A stretch of DNA of 64,000 bases, taken from NCBI GenBank assembly GCA_964531385.1, contig CAZHGC010000002.1:85783-149782 (forward strand), read 5' to 3'. This document shows, piece by piece, positions 1 through 8,739 of this stretch. Every line of letters begins with the position of its first letter. Position 1 is the stretch's first letter. This DNA comes from MGBC114079 sp964531385. Its GTDB lineage: Bacteria > Bacillota > Clostridia > Lachnospirales > CAG-274. Made by a program: the position numbers and the translations under genes. The notes under the pieces are model-generated. The model saw only the letters and a list, made by a program, of their open reading frames with translations. It made no database searches and was not told the DNA's origin.

Positions 1-4
1 CAAA

Positions 5-33
5 TTGCAAAATCTTTCCTATTTTGCTATAAT
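5..33 (+). promoter_or_regulatory. Sigma-A type promoter of the YgjP-like gene
   Basis: TTGCAA at 5-10 and a perfect TATAAT at 28-33 are separated by 17 bases. The start codon of the next gene lies about 30 bases downstream, so the 5' leader is short. Confidence 0.7.
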
Positions 34-63
34 GAATTATATTATTTTAAGGTGGTATGCTTT

Positions 64-741
64 TTGAACAACTTCGAATATTCCGTCAATTTCGGAAAAA
101 GAAAAAATTTTTATATAACAATTTCAAACGGAAAAGTTTTAATAAAAGCCCCTCTTTGGGCAACACAAAAAGACATTCAAAAAATTATTGAAGAGAAAAA
201 ATCTTGGATTATAAAAAACATTTCAAAAACGCTCAAAAACTCGCCCCAAAACACCTCTTCAAACAAAGATTATTTTTTCATTTTGGGCGAAAAATGCACT
301 TTAAAACAAAATTTTGTAAATTGCAAAAAAGCCACAATCCAAAAAGACAAAAACATCATAAACGTTTTTTTGCCAATCGAAAAAAAAGACAGCGATAACA
401 GCGAAACAATTAAAAAGTGTTTTTCAAAATGGTACAGTGATTTTTCAAAAAACGAAATAGCCGAGAGTTTCAAAAGAATGGAAAATTTAACAAATATTCA
501 CGCAAATAAATTAACAATCCGAAAAATGACCCGCTCTTGGGGGCGTTGCTCCTCAAAATTTAACATATCAATAAATAAAGATCTCATAGCATATCCAAAA
601 AAAGCAATCGATTACGTCGTTCTCCACGAACTTTGCCACATTGTCCATTTCAACCACTCGAAAAACTTCTGGGCACACGTTAAAAGTTTTATGCCCGATT
701 ACAAAACTTGGAAAGAAATTTTAAAAAACGTTCAGCAATAA
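64..741 (+). CDS. YgjP-like (DUF45/WLM) zinc metalloprotein
   Basis: Putative zinc metallopeptidase of the YgjP/DUF45 family; the cellular substrate of this family is not established. The protein is about 225 residues. The C-terminal part carries the metal site HELCH (His188, Glu189, His192) followed by NHSKNFW, where His198 is the likely third ligand. An RSWGRCSS block typical of the family sits about 30 residues before it. I place the start at TTG 64 because AAGGTGG at 49-55 is then 8 bases upstream; the alternative GTG at 52 would overlap that ribosome-binding site. The gene has its own promoter and is followed by the independent zinc-ribbon gene. It could be a peptidase or a non-proteolytic relative; the family call is firm and the activity is inferred. 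Confidence 0.85.
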   Translation: MNNFEYSVNFGKRKNFYITISNGKVLIKAPLWATQKDIQKIIEEKKSWIIKNISKTLKNSPQNTSSNKDYFFILGEKCTLKQNFVNCKKATIQKDKNIINVFLPIEKKDSDNSETIKKCFSKWYSDFSKNEIAESFKRMENLTNIHANKLTIRKMTRSWGRCSSKFNISINKDLIAYPKKAIDYVVLHELCHIVHFNHSKNFWAHVKSFMPDYKTWKEILKNVQQ

Positions 742-805
742 AATTTTTAATAAAATTTTCCCCAAAAAATCAACACATTTTTCACAAACTTAGTCGATTT
801 CTATA

Positions 806-834
806 TTTACAAACAGTTTAAATTTGAGTATAAT
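806..834 (+). promoter_or_regulatory. Promoter of the zinc-ribbon protein gene
   Basis: TTTACA at 806-811 and TATAAT at 829-834 with a 17-base spacer, 42 bases before the ATG at 876. A GGAGG ribosome-binding site follows at about 863-867. Confidence 0.75.
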
Positions 835-875
835 ATAAGGAATATAAAATAAAATTTTAATATGGAGGATTTAAT

Positions 876-1964
876 ATGATTTGTAAAAATTGCGGAAACG
901 AAATTTCCGATGATGCAAAATTCTGCACTGCTTGCGGAGAAACTATATCTCCCGAAACAAATGAAAATGTTGAACAAAATAATCCAGAATCTGTCGGCGA
1001 AGCTTCCGAAAGCCTTTCTTCAACAATCGATTTCGGAGAAAATCCTGCTTTAAAAGTTCCCGATGAACCCAAAGATTTTTCAAACAACACAAACTTAGAA
1101 AATTCGCCCGAATTTCAAGACAGTATGGCTGTAATTTCCAATTTTGAAGAAAAAACAAAAAAATCAAAAAGTATAGTTAAAGGCTTGTTGTTCGGCGTTT
1201 TGGGCATAGTTGTTTTGGCTGTGGCAATAACCTCTTTTCTCCATTTTTACAACGCCTCTCCGTCAAGAATTCTCGCAAAAGTTCAAGAAAGCCAAAGTTA
1301 TCAAAAATTTGTAACCGATAAAGGCTACACTCTTTCCGGCTACTATTTTGTCAACTTAATGGGCGATGACAACAAAGAACTTATTTTGGATTTAAAAGAT
1401 GATGCGGAAGGTCTTGAAAGAAAAATAACATATATCTGCACAGAAGAAAACGGAAGCTATAAACTCGGCAGATTGGAAAACATCGGCGGAACATTCATCG
1501 GCGAAGTTGAGTTGTTCAAAAAAGCAAATTCTTCTTCCCCCGAAGTTTGTGTCCACTTAAAAAGCATCGACAACGTTCCACAAAAAGCAATCGATATGGT
1601 TAAAGAACAAATGGGCGTTGAAAACGATGACGAAGCAAGAAAATTCATCGAAACAAATTTAATCGGCGTTGAAGAATATTCATATTATAACGGCTTGGAT
1701 TACACAATCCAGCATCGTAGCGAAAAATCAGCAGAAACCGATGGCTGTGATTTTGTTTTCTATTATGAAATTGAAAAAGCTCTTTCAAAAACAAATGACC
1801 AAACAACAGGAACACCAAAATATCAATACTACAATATGGCTGAACAGCAAGAACTTTCAACAGATGAACAACAGGATTTCTCTGTTTCCGAAGAAGATTT
1901 CAACAAATACATCGGCGAATTTACAAACGAAATGGAAAAAGCCGAATATTTCACAGTTGAATAA
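876..1964 (+). CDS. Zinc-ribbon, single-pass membrane protein of unknown function
   Basis: The 362-residue protein opens with a small zinc ribbon: Cys3-x2-Cys6 and Cys17-x2-Cys20 in the pattern CxxCG...FCxxCG. About 80 polar, acidic residues follow. A single hydrophobic segment at about 103-125 is preceded by a Lys-rich stretch (KTKKSK), which suggests the ribbon is cytoplasmic and the remaining 235 residues are outside. The outer part is acidic and contains a DDNKEL stretch that loosely recalls calcium-binding loops. Similar ribbon-plus-membrane-segment proteins are common in Clostridia and have no assigned role. A GGAGG site precedes the ATG. Function is not recognised. Confidence 0.8.
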   Translation: MICKNCGNEISDDAKFCTACGETISPETNENVEQNNPESVGEASESLSSTIDFGENPALKVPDEPKDFSNNTNLENSPEFQDSMAVISNFEEKTKKSKSIVKGLLFGVLGIVVLAVAITSFLHFYNASPSRILAKVQESQSYQKFVTDKGYTLSGYYFVNLMGDDNKELILDLKDDAEGLERKITYICTEENGSYKLGRLENIGGTFIGEVELFKKANSSSPEVCVHLKSIDNVPQKAIDMVKEQMGVENDDEARKFIETNLIGVEEYSYYNGLDYTIQHRSEKSAETDGCDFVFYYEIEKALSKTNDQTTGTPKYQYYNMAEQQELSTDEQQDFSVSEEDFNKYIGEFTNEMEKAEYFTVE

Positions 1965-2030
1965 TTTATAATTTAAATTTTCGGCTCGGTTCTCCGTCCG
2001 ATAAATAACTGTTTTTTCCTTTTTAAATCC

Positions 2031-2057
2031 ACAGGTCGGGCTTTTCTCGGCCTGTGA
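2031..2057 (+). other. Hairpin in the leader of proB
   Basis: CACAGGTCGGG and CTCGGCCTGTG pair over 11 bases with two G-U wobbles around a 5-base loop. No T-run follows, so it is not a standard terminator. It lies 32 bases before the chosen proB start. A weaker hairpin at about 2000-2020 followed by TTTTTT may be the terminator of the zinc-ribbon gene. Confidence 0.5.
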
Positions 2058-2089
2058 AAAAATTTATACAAATGATTGGGCGAATAATT

Positions 2090-2893
2090 ATGGATTACAG
2101 AACTAAACTAAACGAACACAAACGAATAGTTATAAAAGTTGGAACAACCTCTCTAACATATGACAACGGTTGTATCAACCTCAAAAAAATTGAAAATCTC
2201 TCTTGGGTTCTAACCGACCTCAGAAATCGTGGAAAAGAAGTAATTCTTGTTTCCTCCGGTGCAATCGCTGTTGGAACAGACCGTCTCGGCCTTAAAGAAC
2301 GTCCGAGAGACACAATAGGCAAACAGGCGGCGTCAGCCGTTGGGCAGGCAGTTCTAATGCAAATTTACGAAAAATTCTTTATGGAATATAACCAAAAAGC
2401 CGCTCAAATTTTGCTAACAAAAGATGTTTTCGATTTCGACTCAAGAAAACAAAATGCAAAAAATACAATCGAAACTCTTCTAAAAATGGGAGTTATCCCA
2501 ATAGTCAACGAAAATGACACCGTTGCAACGGAAGAATTAAACGAATTCAGCGATAACGACACATTGTCTGCATACGTTGCAAGGCTTGTAAACAGCAATT
2601 TGTTAATTATATTGTCCGATATTGACGGAATGTATGATAAAGACCCAAATATAAACGAAAATGCAAAAATTATTCCAACGGTTTGCGGAATTAACGATAA
2701 TATCTATAAAATTGCAGGGGGCTCAAGCAGTTCGCTCGGAACAGGCGGAATGATAACAAAAGTTAAAGCCGCAAAACTTGTAACCGATAACAAAATCGAT
2801 ATGGTAATTGCTTCCGGCGAAAACCCGTCAATCATTTTCGATATTATCGATGGCAAAAATATAGGAACATTGTTCGTTTCAGGTTGTGAATAA
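2090..2893 (+). CDS. proB: Glutamate 5-kinase
   Basis: Phosphorylates L-glutamate with ATP to gamma-glutamyl phosphate, the first step of proline synthesis. The amino acid kinase fold is clear: VIKVGTTSLT near the N-terminus, VSSGAIAVG, the NENDTV loop, SDIDGMYDKDP and LGTGGMITKVKAA. From ATG 2090 the protein is 267 residues, so it is the short form lacking the C-terminal PUA domain of many ProB proteins. In-frame starts also exist at 2054 (GTG) and 2072 (ATG), but the 2054 start would lie inside the upstream hairpin and both add residues not typical of the family. The gene begins a three-gene operon with a folate enzyme and proA; the next ATG is one base past the stop codon. Confidence 0.93.
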   Translation: MDYRTKLNEHKRIVIKVGTTSLTYDNGCINLKKIENLSWVLTDLRNRGKEVILVSSGAIAVGTDRLGLKERPRDTIGKQAASAVGQAVLMQIYEKFFMEYNQKAAQILLTKDVFDFDSRKQNAKNTIETLLKMGVIPIVNENDTVATEELNEFSDNDTLSAYVARLVNSNLLIILSDIDGMYDKDPNINENAKIIPTVCGINDNIYKIAGGSSSSLGTGGMITKVKAAKLVTDNKIDMVIASGENPSIIFDIIDGKNIGTLFVSGCE

Positions 2894-2894
2894 T

Positions 2895-3494
2895 ATGAAC
2901 ATTAACACAGAAAAAAAAGATTTAAGAAAATTTTACTCCAACCTGAGAGATAGCCTTTCCGCCGAAGAAATCACAAAAAAAAGCCAAAAAATGTGCAATT
3001 CTTTTTTCGGCTCGGCTTTATATAAAAATTCGCAAACCATATTTACATACATAAACTATAAATCCGAATTTAACACTTCAATAATTGCAAAAAAAACGCT
3101 TTCCGATAATAAAAAGCTTTGCGTTCCCGTTATGTCAAAAAAAGCACACGAAATGTTTTTTGTTCAAATAACAAACCTAAATGAATTGCAAAAAAATAAA
3201 TTCGGAATTTTAGAACCCGCCCTAAATTTTGAAAAAGTTCTAAAGCCAAACGATAAAACAGTTATAATCGTTCCTGCGTTGGCGTTCGACAAAAACGGCT
3301 TTCGGCTTGGCTATGGCGGTGGCTATTATGATAAATATCTAAGCGAAAACAAAAGCTTTGCAAATATCGGCTTTTCATTCAATTTTCAAATTGCAAACGA
3401 ACTTATCCACAACGAAAACGATATTCCCGTTGATGTTATCCTAACGGAAAACAACTCAATTATTATAAAAAGGGGGCTTAAACAATGGATTTAA
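2895..3494 (+). CDS. 5-formyltetrahydrofolate cyclo-ligase
   Basis: Converts 5-formyltetrahydrofolate with ATP to 5,10-methenyltetrahydrofolate, returning this folate to the one-carbon pool. The protein is about 199 residues, normal for the family. It shows the N-terminal basic KKDLRKFYSNLRDSL segment, the central IIVPALAFDKNGFRLGYG motif and the GGGYYDKYL signature near the C-terminus. The ATG at 2895 is preferred; a GTG at 2886 would overlap the proB stop. It sits between proB and proA and overlaps proA by 10 bases, so translation of the three genes is probably coupled. The folate step has no direct part in proline synthesis, so the placement is notable. Confidence 0.9.
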   Translation: MNINTEKKDLRKFYSNLRDSLSAEEITKKSQKMCNSFFGSALYKNSQTIFTYINYKSEFNTSIIAKKTLSDNKKLCVPVMSKKAHEMFFVQITNLNELQKNKFGILEPALNFEKVLKPNDKTVIIVPALAFDKNGFRLGYGGGYYDKYLSENKSFANIGFSFNFQIANELIHNENDIPVDVILTENNSIIIKRGLKQWI

Positions 3495-4726
3495 ACGAAA
3501 TTGGTGCAAAGGCAAAAGAAGCGTCTTTGGATATGGCAAAATTGTCGACAACAGAAAAAAATAAAATCCTAAAAATCGGAGCAGAAGCTCTTATAAAAAA
3601 TTCAGATTATATAATTTCCGAAAATAAAAAAGACCTCGATGCCGCAAAAAATAACGGTCTAAAAAATGTTCTAATCGATAGATTAACTTTAACAAAGGAA
3701 CGAATTGAAGGTATGGCAGACGGGCTTTTCCAGCTTGCAAAGCTTGAAGACCCAATCGGTGAAATTATAAATATGAAAACTTTGCCAAATGGGCTTAAAA
3801 TCGGTCAAAAACGTGTTCCAATGGGTGTAATCGGAATTATATACGAAGCAAGACCAAATGTAACGTCCGATGCTTTCGGGCTTTGCTTTAAGGCAGGAAG
3901 TGCCGTAATTTTAAGAGGTGGAAAAGAAGCAATAAACTCCAACAAAGCAGTTATAAAAACGCTTAAAGACTCTTTTTGCGGAATTATAAACCCAAACGTT
4001 GTCCAGCTTGTTGAAGATACAAGTCGTGATTCGGCAACAGCAATGATGAAAATGAACAAATATATGGATTTGTTAATTCCTCGTGGAGGAGCAGGGCTTA
4101 TAAAATCTGTGGTTGAAAACAGCACAGTTCCCGTAATTGAAACAGGCGTTGGAAATTGCCACGTTTTCGTTGATGAAAGTGCAATAATCGACGATGCTGT
4201 TAATATAATTGTCAACGCAAAAGCCCAAAGACCAAGCGTTTGCAACGCTTGCGAAACTTTGCTTGTTCATAAAAATATTGCCGAAAAATATCTTCCTTTG
4301 GCAATTGCCGCTCTTCGTGAAAATAACGTTGAAATCAGGGGCGACAAAGAAACAGCAAAAATTGTTCCAAATGTTGTTTCCGCAACCTATGAAGATTGGG
4401 CAACCGAATATCTCGATTACATTTTGGCTGTCAAAGTTGTTGAAAACATCGATGAAGCAATCTCGCATATAAGAACATATTCAACAGGTCATTCCGAATC
4501 AATTGTAACGCAAAATTACACAAATGCTGAAAAATTTATAAATGAAGTTGATTCTGCCGCAGTTTATGTCAATGCGTCAACAAGATTTACCGACGGAAAT
4601 GAGTTCGGCTTCGGTGCCGAAATCGGAATAAGCACCCAAAAGCTCCACGCAAGAGGGCCAATGGGCTTAAAAGCAATTACAACAACAAAATATATAATTT
4701 ACGGTAACGGTCAAATTAGAAAATAA
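3485..4726 (+). CDS. proA: Gamma-glutamyl phosphate reductase
   Basis: NADPH-dependent reduction of gamma-glutamyl phosphate to glutamate semialdehyde, which cyclises spontaneously to pyrroline-5-carboxylate on the way to proline. The 413-residue length matches the family. Family blocks include PMGVIGIIYEARPNVT, LRGGKEAINSN, LIPRGGAGLI, and RPSVCNACETLLVH, which contains the catalytic cysteine. The C-terminal FGFGAEIGISTQKLHARGPMG block is intact. An AGGGGG ribosome-binding site at 3471-3476 lies inside the end of the cyclo-ligase gene. A strong bidirectional terminator follows directly. No proC is present in the window. Confidence 0.96.
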   Translation: MDLNEIGAKAKEASLDMAKLSTTEKNKILKIGAEALIKNSDYIISENKKDLDAAKNNGLKNVLIDRLTLTKERIEGMADGLFQLAKLEDPIGEIINMKTLPNGLKIGQKRVPMGVIGIIYEARPNVTSDAFGLCFKAGSAVILRGGKEAINSNKAVIKTLKDSFCGIINPNVVQLVEDTSRDSATAMMKMNKYMDLLIPRGGAGLIKSVVENSTVPVIETGVGNCHVFVDESAIIDDAVNIIVNAKAQRPSVCNACETLLVHKNIAEKYLPLAIAALRENNVEIRGDKETAKIVPNVVSATYEDWATEYLDYILAVKVVENIDEAISHIRTYSTGHSESIVTQNYTNAEKFINEVDSAAVYVNASTRFTDGNEFGFGAEIGISTQKLHARGPMGLKAITTTKYIIYGNGQIRK

Positions 4727-4728
4727 TT

Positions 4729-4775
4729 AAAAGTGTTTTGAAAGAACATTTTCGCTCTTTCAAAACACTTTTTTA
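4729..4775. terminator. Bidirectional intrinsic terminator between proA and the ADP-ribosylglycohydrolase gene
   Basis: A perfect 17-bp stem (4729-4745 with 4756-4772) around a 10-base loop. It ends in TTTTTT on the plus strand and TTTTAATTATTTT on the minus strand, so it can serve both convergent genes. Confidence 0.9.
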
Positions 4776-4863
4776 TTAATCTCTGCAATCTCTAAATAAA
4801 AAAATCGCTCCGTTACTGCAAATTTTTCAATTTTTCGTTCTTTAAATTTTAAAAAATTAATTT

Positions 4864-5853
4864 TCAACCTCTTATTTTTTCAAAAACTTCATAGCTCAAT
4901 TTTTCAAAAATTTCCTTTTTAACAATAACATCAATCCACTTTTTCGGTATATCCTCATAACCATAATAACTTCCGGCAATTCCTCCCGCCAAAGCCCCAA
5001 CAGTGTCTGTGTCGCTTCCAAGATTAACTGCTTTAAGAACACATTCCTCATAAGAATTACTGTTCAAAAAACACCAAATAACCGCCTCCAAAGTGTCAAC
5101 AACATAACCAGAACTTTTAATCTCATCTTCTGACAATTCAAAAAACTCACGTATATTTTTCAAGCGACAAAAAATATCAATCTCTTCCTCAAATCCATAA
5201 CCTTTTCGGCTTTCATAAACATCAAAAATTTTTCCGACACTTTCTTCAACAATCTCAAGTTTGCCAATATTCGCTTTTTCGCAAACTATATGTGAAATTA
5301 ATCCAGAATAAATTCCGCAAGCCATTACGCTCCTTTTGTGAGCATGGGTCAATTTCGAAACGTTTTCAACAATTTCCAAGTTTTCATCAATATGCTCAAA
5401 AAAGTTTTTTGCAAAATATAAGGCAATCGGTAAAATTCTCATCAAAGACCCGTTCCCGTTTGAATAAACCGAACGCTCACCACATTCAAGTGGATTTGTC
5501 CCTTTTCCATAAGAAATAATTGTCCTTTGTGTCGTAATTCCAACATCAAAAATCTCATTGTGAGGGCTATATTCTTTTTTAAAAAACCAACGATAAAAAC
5601 TGTCCATAAGATTTTCATAAAATTCACTTTTGTTTTCAACTTTGTTTTTAGAAATAACATCAAGAGTTGCCAAAACCATACTGCTGTCGTCCGACCACGT
5701 TCCCTTTGGTTGATTGTGCGTTCCAAATTCCCGCATATCTTCAACAGGCAACTTTTTAAGTTCTTCTCTTTCCAAAAATTCAACCGGAACACCAAGAGCA
5801 TCTCCAACAACAAATCCCATTATCCCCGATAATATATAATTGTTTTTATCCAT
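4864..5853 (-). CDS. ADP-ribosylglycohydrolase family protein
   Basis: Member of the DraG/ADP-ribosylglycohydrolase family, magnesium-dependent enzymes that remove ADP-ribose from proteins or small molecules. The protein is 329 residues from the chosen ATG. The N-terminal GFVVGDALGVPVEF, the GTWSDDSSM motif with adjacent metal-binding aspartates, and the C-terminal GSDTDTVGALAGGIAGSYYG motif are all intact. The start at 5853 is supported by GAGAGGTT 8 bases upstream; a longer frame to 5922 would run into the ATP synthase terminator. The gene lies just beyond that terminator, so it is probably transcribed separately. The natural substrate cannot be told from sequence. Confidence 0.88.
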   Translation of the reverse strand: MDKNNYILSGIMGFVVGDALGVPVEFLEREELKKLPVEDMREFGTHNQPKGTWSDDSSMVLATLDVISKNKVENKSEFYENLMDSFYRWFFKKEYSPHNEIFDVGITTQRTIISYGKGTNPLECGERSVYSNGNGSLMRILPIALYFAKNFFEHIDENLEIVENVSKLTHAHKRSVMACGIYSGLISHIVCEKANIGKLEIVEESVGKIFDVYESRKGYGFEEEIDIFCRLKNIREFFELSEDEIKSSGYVVDTLEAVIWCFLNSNSYEECVLKAVNLGSDTDTVGALAGGIAGSYYGYEDIPKKWIDVIVKKEIFEKLSYEVFEKIRG

Positions 5854-5873
5854 AAGTACCAACCTCTCAAATG

Positions 5874-5910
5874 AAAAAGGGCGTAAAAACGATTTCCCGT
5901 CTTCACGCCC
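5874..5910 (-). terminator. Terminator of the ATP synthase operon
   Basis: On the minus strand a 13-bp stem (5898-5910 with 5879-5891, two G-U wobbles) closes a 6-base loop and is followed by TTTTTCATTT. It starts 9 bases after the atpC stop codon. Confidence 0.92.
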
Positions 5911-5918
5911 CAAAAAAA

Positions 5919-6329
5919 TCAATCTTTTCTTTCTTTAGCTTCAATCCTGATTAATGCACGCCTTAAAGCAAGCTCAGCTCTAACAATGTCAATGCTGTCA
6001 TCATTGCTTTGAATACGGCTTTGAGCCCTTTCTTTCGCCGCAACAGCCCTTTCCATATCAATTTCGTCGGGCCATTCCGCAGCATCGGATAAAACAGTAA
6101 GACCTCTTTCGTCAACGCTGGCAAAACCGCCAAAAATCGTTGCCCTAATTTCATCATCACCGTTTATAATTCTCAAAATTCCATAATCCAAAGTAGTTGT
6201 CAAAGGTTGATGACCCTGCAAAATACCAATATCACCAACTGAGGAACGCATAATTACCATTTCGGCATCTTCGTCATAAAGCTCTCTCACAGGCGTAACA
6301 ATACGTAATCGTATTTTATTTTCTGCCAT
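5919..6329 (-). CDS. atpC: ATP synthase epsilon subunit
   Basis: Central-stalk subunit of the F1 sector; it links gamma to the c-ring and can inhibit ATP hydrolysis. The protein is 136 residues with the N-terminal beta-sandwich (VITPVRELYDEDAEMVIMRS type sequence, GDIGILQGHQPL) and the C-terminal helical hairpin rich in Ala, Glu and Arg. The start at ATG 6329 has GGGTGA 5 bases upstream; a GTG nine bases earlier overlaps that site. It is the last gene of the operon, 20 bases after atpD, and runs into the intrinsic terminator. Confidence 0.95.
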   Translation of the reverse strand: MAENKIRLRIVTPVRELYDEDAEMVIMRSSVGDIGILQGHQPLTTTLDYGILRIINGDDEIRATIFGGFASVDERGLTVLSDAAEWPDEIDMERAVAAKERAQSRIQSNDDSIDIVRAELALRRALIRIEAKERKD

Positions 6330-6349
6330 ATAAATCACCCGTTACCCAA

Positions 6350-7741
6350 TTATTTGTTTGCCTTAGCAACAACATCATCAATAGTACCTGCATTAAGGAA
6401 ATAGTTTTCAGGAATATCGTCGTGCTTTCCTTCAAGAATTTCTTTAAATCCACGAACAGTTTCCGAAACGGGAACATATTGCCCATCAAAACCTGTAAAT
6501 TTTTCAGCAACAAAGAAAGGCTGTGACAAAAATCTTTGAACCTTTCTTGCTCGGCTAACAGTAATCTTGTCTTCTTCGGAAAGCTCGTCCATACCAAGAA
6601 TTGAAATAATATCTTGAAGTTCTTTGTATCTCTGCAAAATAGCTTGAACTTTTCTCGCAACTTGATAATGCTCTTCTCCAAGAACTTGAGGGTCAAGAAT
6701 ACGTGAAGTTGATTCAAGCGGGTCAACAGCCGGATAAATACCAAGCTCAACAATTGAACGTGATAAAACAGTTGTTGCGTCAAGATGTGCAAAAGTAGTT
6801 GCCGGAGCAGGGTCTGTCAAGTCGTCCGCAGGAACGTAAACAGCTTGAACAGATGTAATAGAACCGTTCTTTGTAGATGTAATTCTTTCTTGCAAAGAAC
6901 CAACTTCCGTTGCCAAAGTTGGCTGATAACCAACGGCAGAAGGCATACGACCCAAAAGAGCCGAAACTTCCGAACCTGCCTGAACAAAACGGAAAATGTT
7001 GTCAACAAATAAAAGCACGTCTTGATTTTCTTCGTCTCTAAAATATTCAGCCATAGTAAGCCCTGTAAGAGCAATTCTCATTCTCGCTCCCGGTGGCTCG
7101 TTCATCTGACCAAAAACAAGGCTTGTTTTGTTAATAACGCCCGATTCCTGCATTTCATAATAAAGGTCGTTACCTTCACGTGTACGTTCACCAACACCCG
7201 CAAAAACAGAAAATCCACCATGCTCGGTTGCAATGTTACGAATAAGTTCCATAATAAGAACTGTCTTTCCAACACCTGCACCACCAAACAAACCAATTTT
7301 TCCGCCTTTTGCATAAGGGCAAAGAAGGTCAATTGATTTAATTCCCGTTTCAAGAAGCTCTGTAGCCGCTGCTTGTTCGGAAAAACTCGGAGCAGTTCTG
7401 TGAATAGACCATTTTTCTGTAGTCTCAGGAGCAGGATTATCATCAATAGGCTCGCCAACAACGTTGAACATACGACCCAAAGTGGCTTTACCAACAGGAA
7501 CACGAATAGGTGCACCTGTGTCAACAGCGTCCATACCCCTAACAAGACCGTCGGTTGATGACATCGCAATACATTTAACAACATCGTCGCCCAAATGCTG
7601 TGCAACTTCGGCAACAATGGTTCTGCCCTCGTGTTCAATTTCAATGGCATTGTACAAAGAAGGCATATTTTCAGTAGAAAATTTAATATCCAATACGGCA
7701 CCGATAATCTGAATTATCTTGCCGACATTCTTTTCAGCCAA
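6350..7741 (-). CDS. atpD: ATP synthase beta subunit
   Basis: Catalytic subunit of F1; three copies alternate with alpha and make or hydrolyse ATP. The 463-residue protein has the Walker A motif GGAGVGKT, the GERTREG motif, Walker B LLFVDNIFRF and the C-terminal FFVAEKFTG block. The start codon is TTG at 7741, supported by AAGGAG 9 bases upstream. Between atpG and this gene lie 125 bases containing a long-range inverted repeat, which is unusual because most other gaps in the operon are short. Confidence 0.97.
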   Translation of the reverse strand: MAEKNVGKIIQIIGAVLDIKFSTENMPSLYNAIEIEHEGRTIVAEVAQHLGDDVVKCIAMSSTDGLVRGMDAVDTGAPIRVPVGKATLGRMFNVVGEPIDDNPAPETTEKWSIHRTAPSFSEQAAATELLETGIKSIDLLCPYAKGGKIGLFGGAGVGKTVLIMELIRNIATEHGGFSVFAGVGERTREGNDLYYEMQESGVINKTSLVFGQMNEPPGARMRIALTGLTMAEYFRDEENQDVLLFVDNIFRFVQAGSEVSALLGRMPSAVGYQPTLATEVGSLQERITSTKNGSITSVQAVYVPADDLTDPAPATTFAHLDATTVLSRSIVELGIYPAVDPLESTSRILDPQVLGEEHYQVARKVQAILQRYKELQDIISILGMDELSEEDKITVSRARKVQRFLSQPFFVAEKFTGFDGQYVPVSETVRGFKEILEGKHDDIPENYFLNAGTIDDVVAKANK

Positions 7742-7763
7742 ACGTTTTCACTCCTTTTTTGCT

Positions 7764-7832
7764 ATGAAAGCCCAAAAGGCAAAAAGCCCAAAAAGTCTGC
7801 AAAAGTGCAAAAACAAAAACATAAGCTTTCAT
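7764..7832 (-). other. Inverted repeat in the atpG-atpD gap
   Basis: ATGAAAGC at 7764-7771 and GCTTTCAT at 7825-7832 are perfect reverse complements about 53 bases apart. The enclosed sequence is A-rich with repeated AGCCC and AAAAGGC. It could fold in the atp message and affect mRNA stability or atpD translation; no terminator T-run is seen. Confidence 0.4.
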
Positions 7833-7866
7833 CTATAATAAGTATCCGCAAAAAGCAGATTGTCAA

Positions 7867-8724
7867 TTAATCGTAAATACCGCTTCCGCCAACAATCTCT
7901 GTAATTTCCTGAGTAATAGCACCTTGCCTTGCTCTGTTGTAAAGTAAATTAAGAGAATCAATCATTTCAGATGCGTTTTCGGTTGCCGAATCCATAGCTG
8001 TCATTCTTGCACCAAGTTCGCAAACAGCTGATTCAACCATTGCCCCAAAAATAACGGTATTAACATATTTGGGAATAACATATTCCAAAACGGCTTCTTC
8101 GCTTGGCTCATAAATCGTAAGAGCTTGGTTCGAATCAGCGTCGTTTGTAAATTCATTTACATCAACAGGAAGAACTTTAATAAGCTTAGGCTCAGAAGTA
8201 ATTGTCGAAATAAATTCTGTGTAAGCAAGATAAACTTCGTCCGCTTCCTCTTTAGTAAATAAATCAAGTGCCAACTGTCCAATCTTTAAAGCGTCTGTAT
8301 ATGTCGGATTTTCGGAAATCCCTGTGTAAGATTTGATAATATTAACGCCTCTTCGTTTAAAAAATTCTCTGCCCTTGCTTCCAACAGTAATTGCAGAAAC
8401 ATTTTTAACATCATCAACACAAGCCATGGCAGCCTTGCTAACGTTCATATTATAACCTCCGCAAAGCCCCCTGTCTCCGGTAATAAGAATAACGGCTTTT
8501 TTCTTAACCTCTCTTGTTTCCAAAAAAGGGTGAGAAATTCCTTTCGAACCTCCAACAACGCCCGCAATAACTTTTCTTGTTTCTTTAAAGAACGGACGAG
8601 TGTCCATAAGTCTGTTTTTAGCTTTTGTAAGTTTAGAGCTTGCAACAAGATTCATGGCTTTGGTAATTTGCTGGGTGCTATTGACACTTCTGATTCTGCG
8701 TTTAATATCACGCATTGATGCCAT
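7867..8724 (-). CDS. atpG: ATP synthase gamma subunit
   Basis: Rotating central shaft of F1. The 285-residue protein has the N-terminal coiled coil (MASMRDIKRRIRSVNSTQQITKAMNLVA type start), the Rossmann-like core with ILITGDRGLCGGYN, and the C-terminal helix ending in RQGAITQEITEIVGG. Length and ends match the family. It follows atpA after 15 bases with a GAGAGGTG ribosome-binding site. Confidence 0.96.
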   Translation of the reverse strand: MASMRDIKRRIRSVNSTQQITKAMNLVASSKLTKAKNRLMDTRPFFKETRKVIAGVVGGSKGISHPFLETREVKKKAVILITGDRGLCGGYNMNVSKAAMACVDDVKNVSAITVGSKGREFFKRRGVNIIKSYTGISENPTYTDALKIGQLALDLFTKEEADEVYLAYTEFISTITSEPKLIKVLPVDVNEFTNDADSNQALTIYEPSEEAVLEYVIPKYVNTVIFGAMVESAVCELGARMTAMDSATENASEMIDSLNLLYNRARQGAITQEITEIVGGSGIYD

Positions 8725-8739
8725 AATATCACCTCTCCG

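Noticed and set aside
1965..2089. T-box or riboswitch before proB
   Set aside because: Only two simple hairpins are present; no T-box consensus or long conserved core was found.
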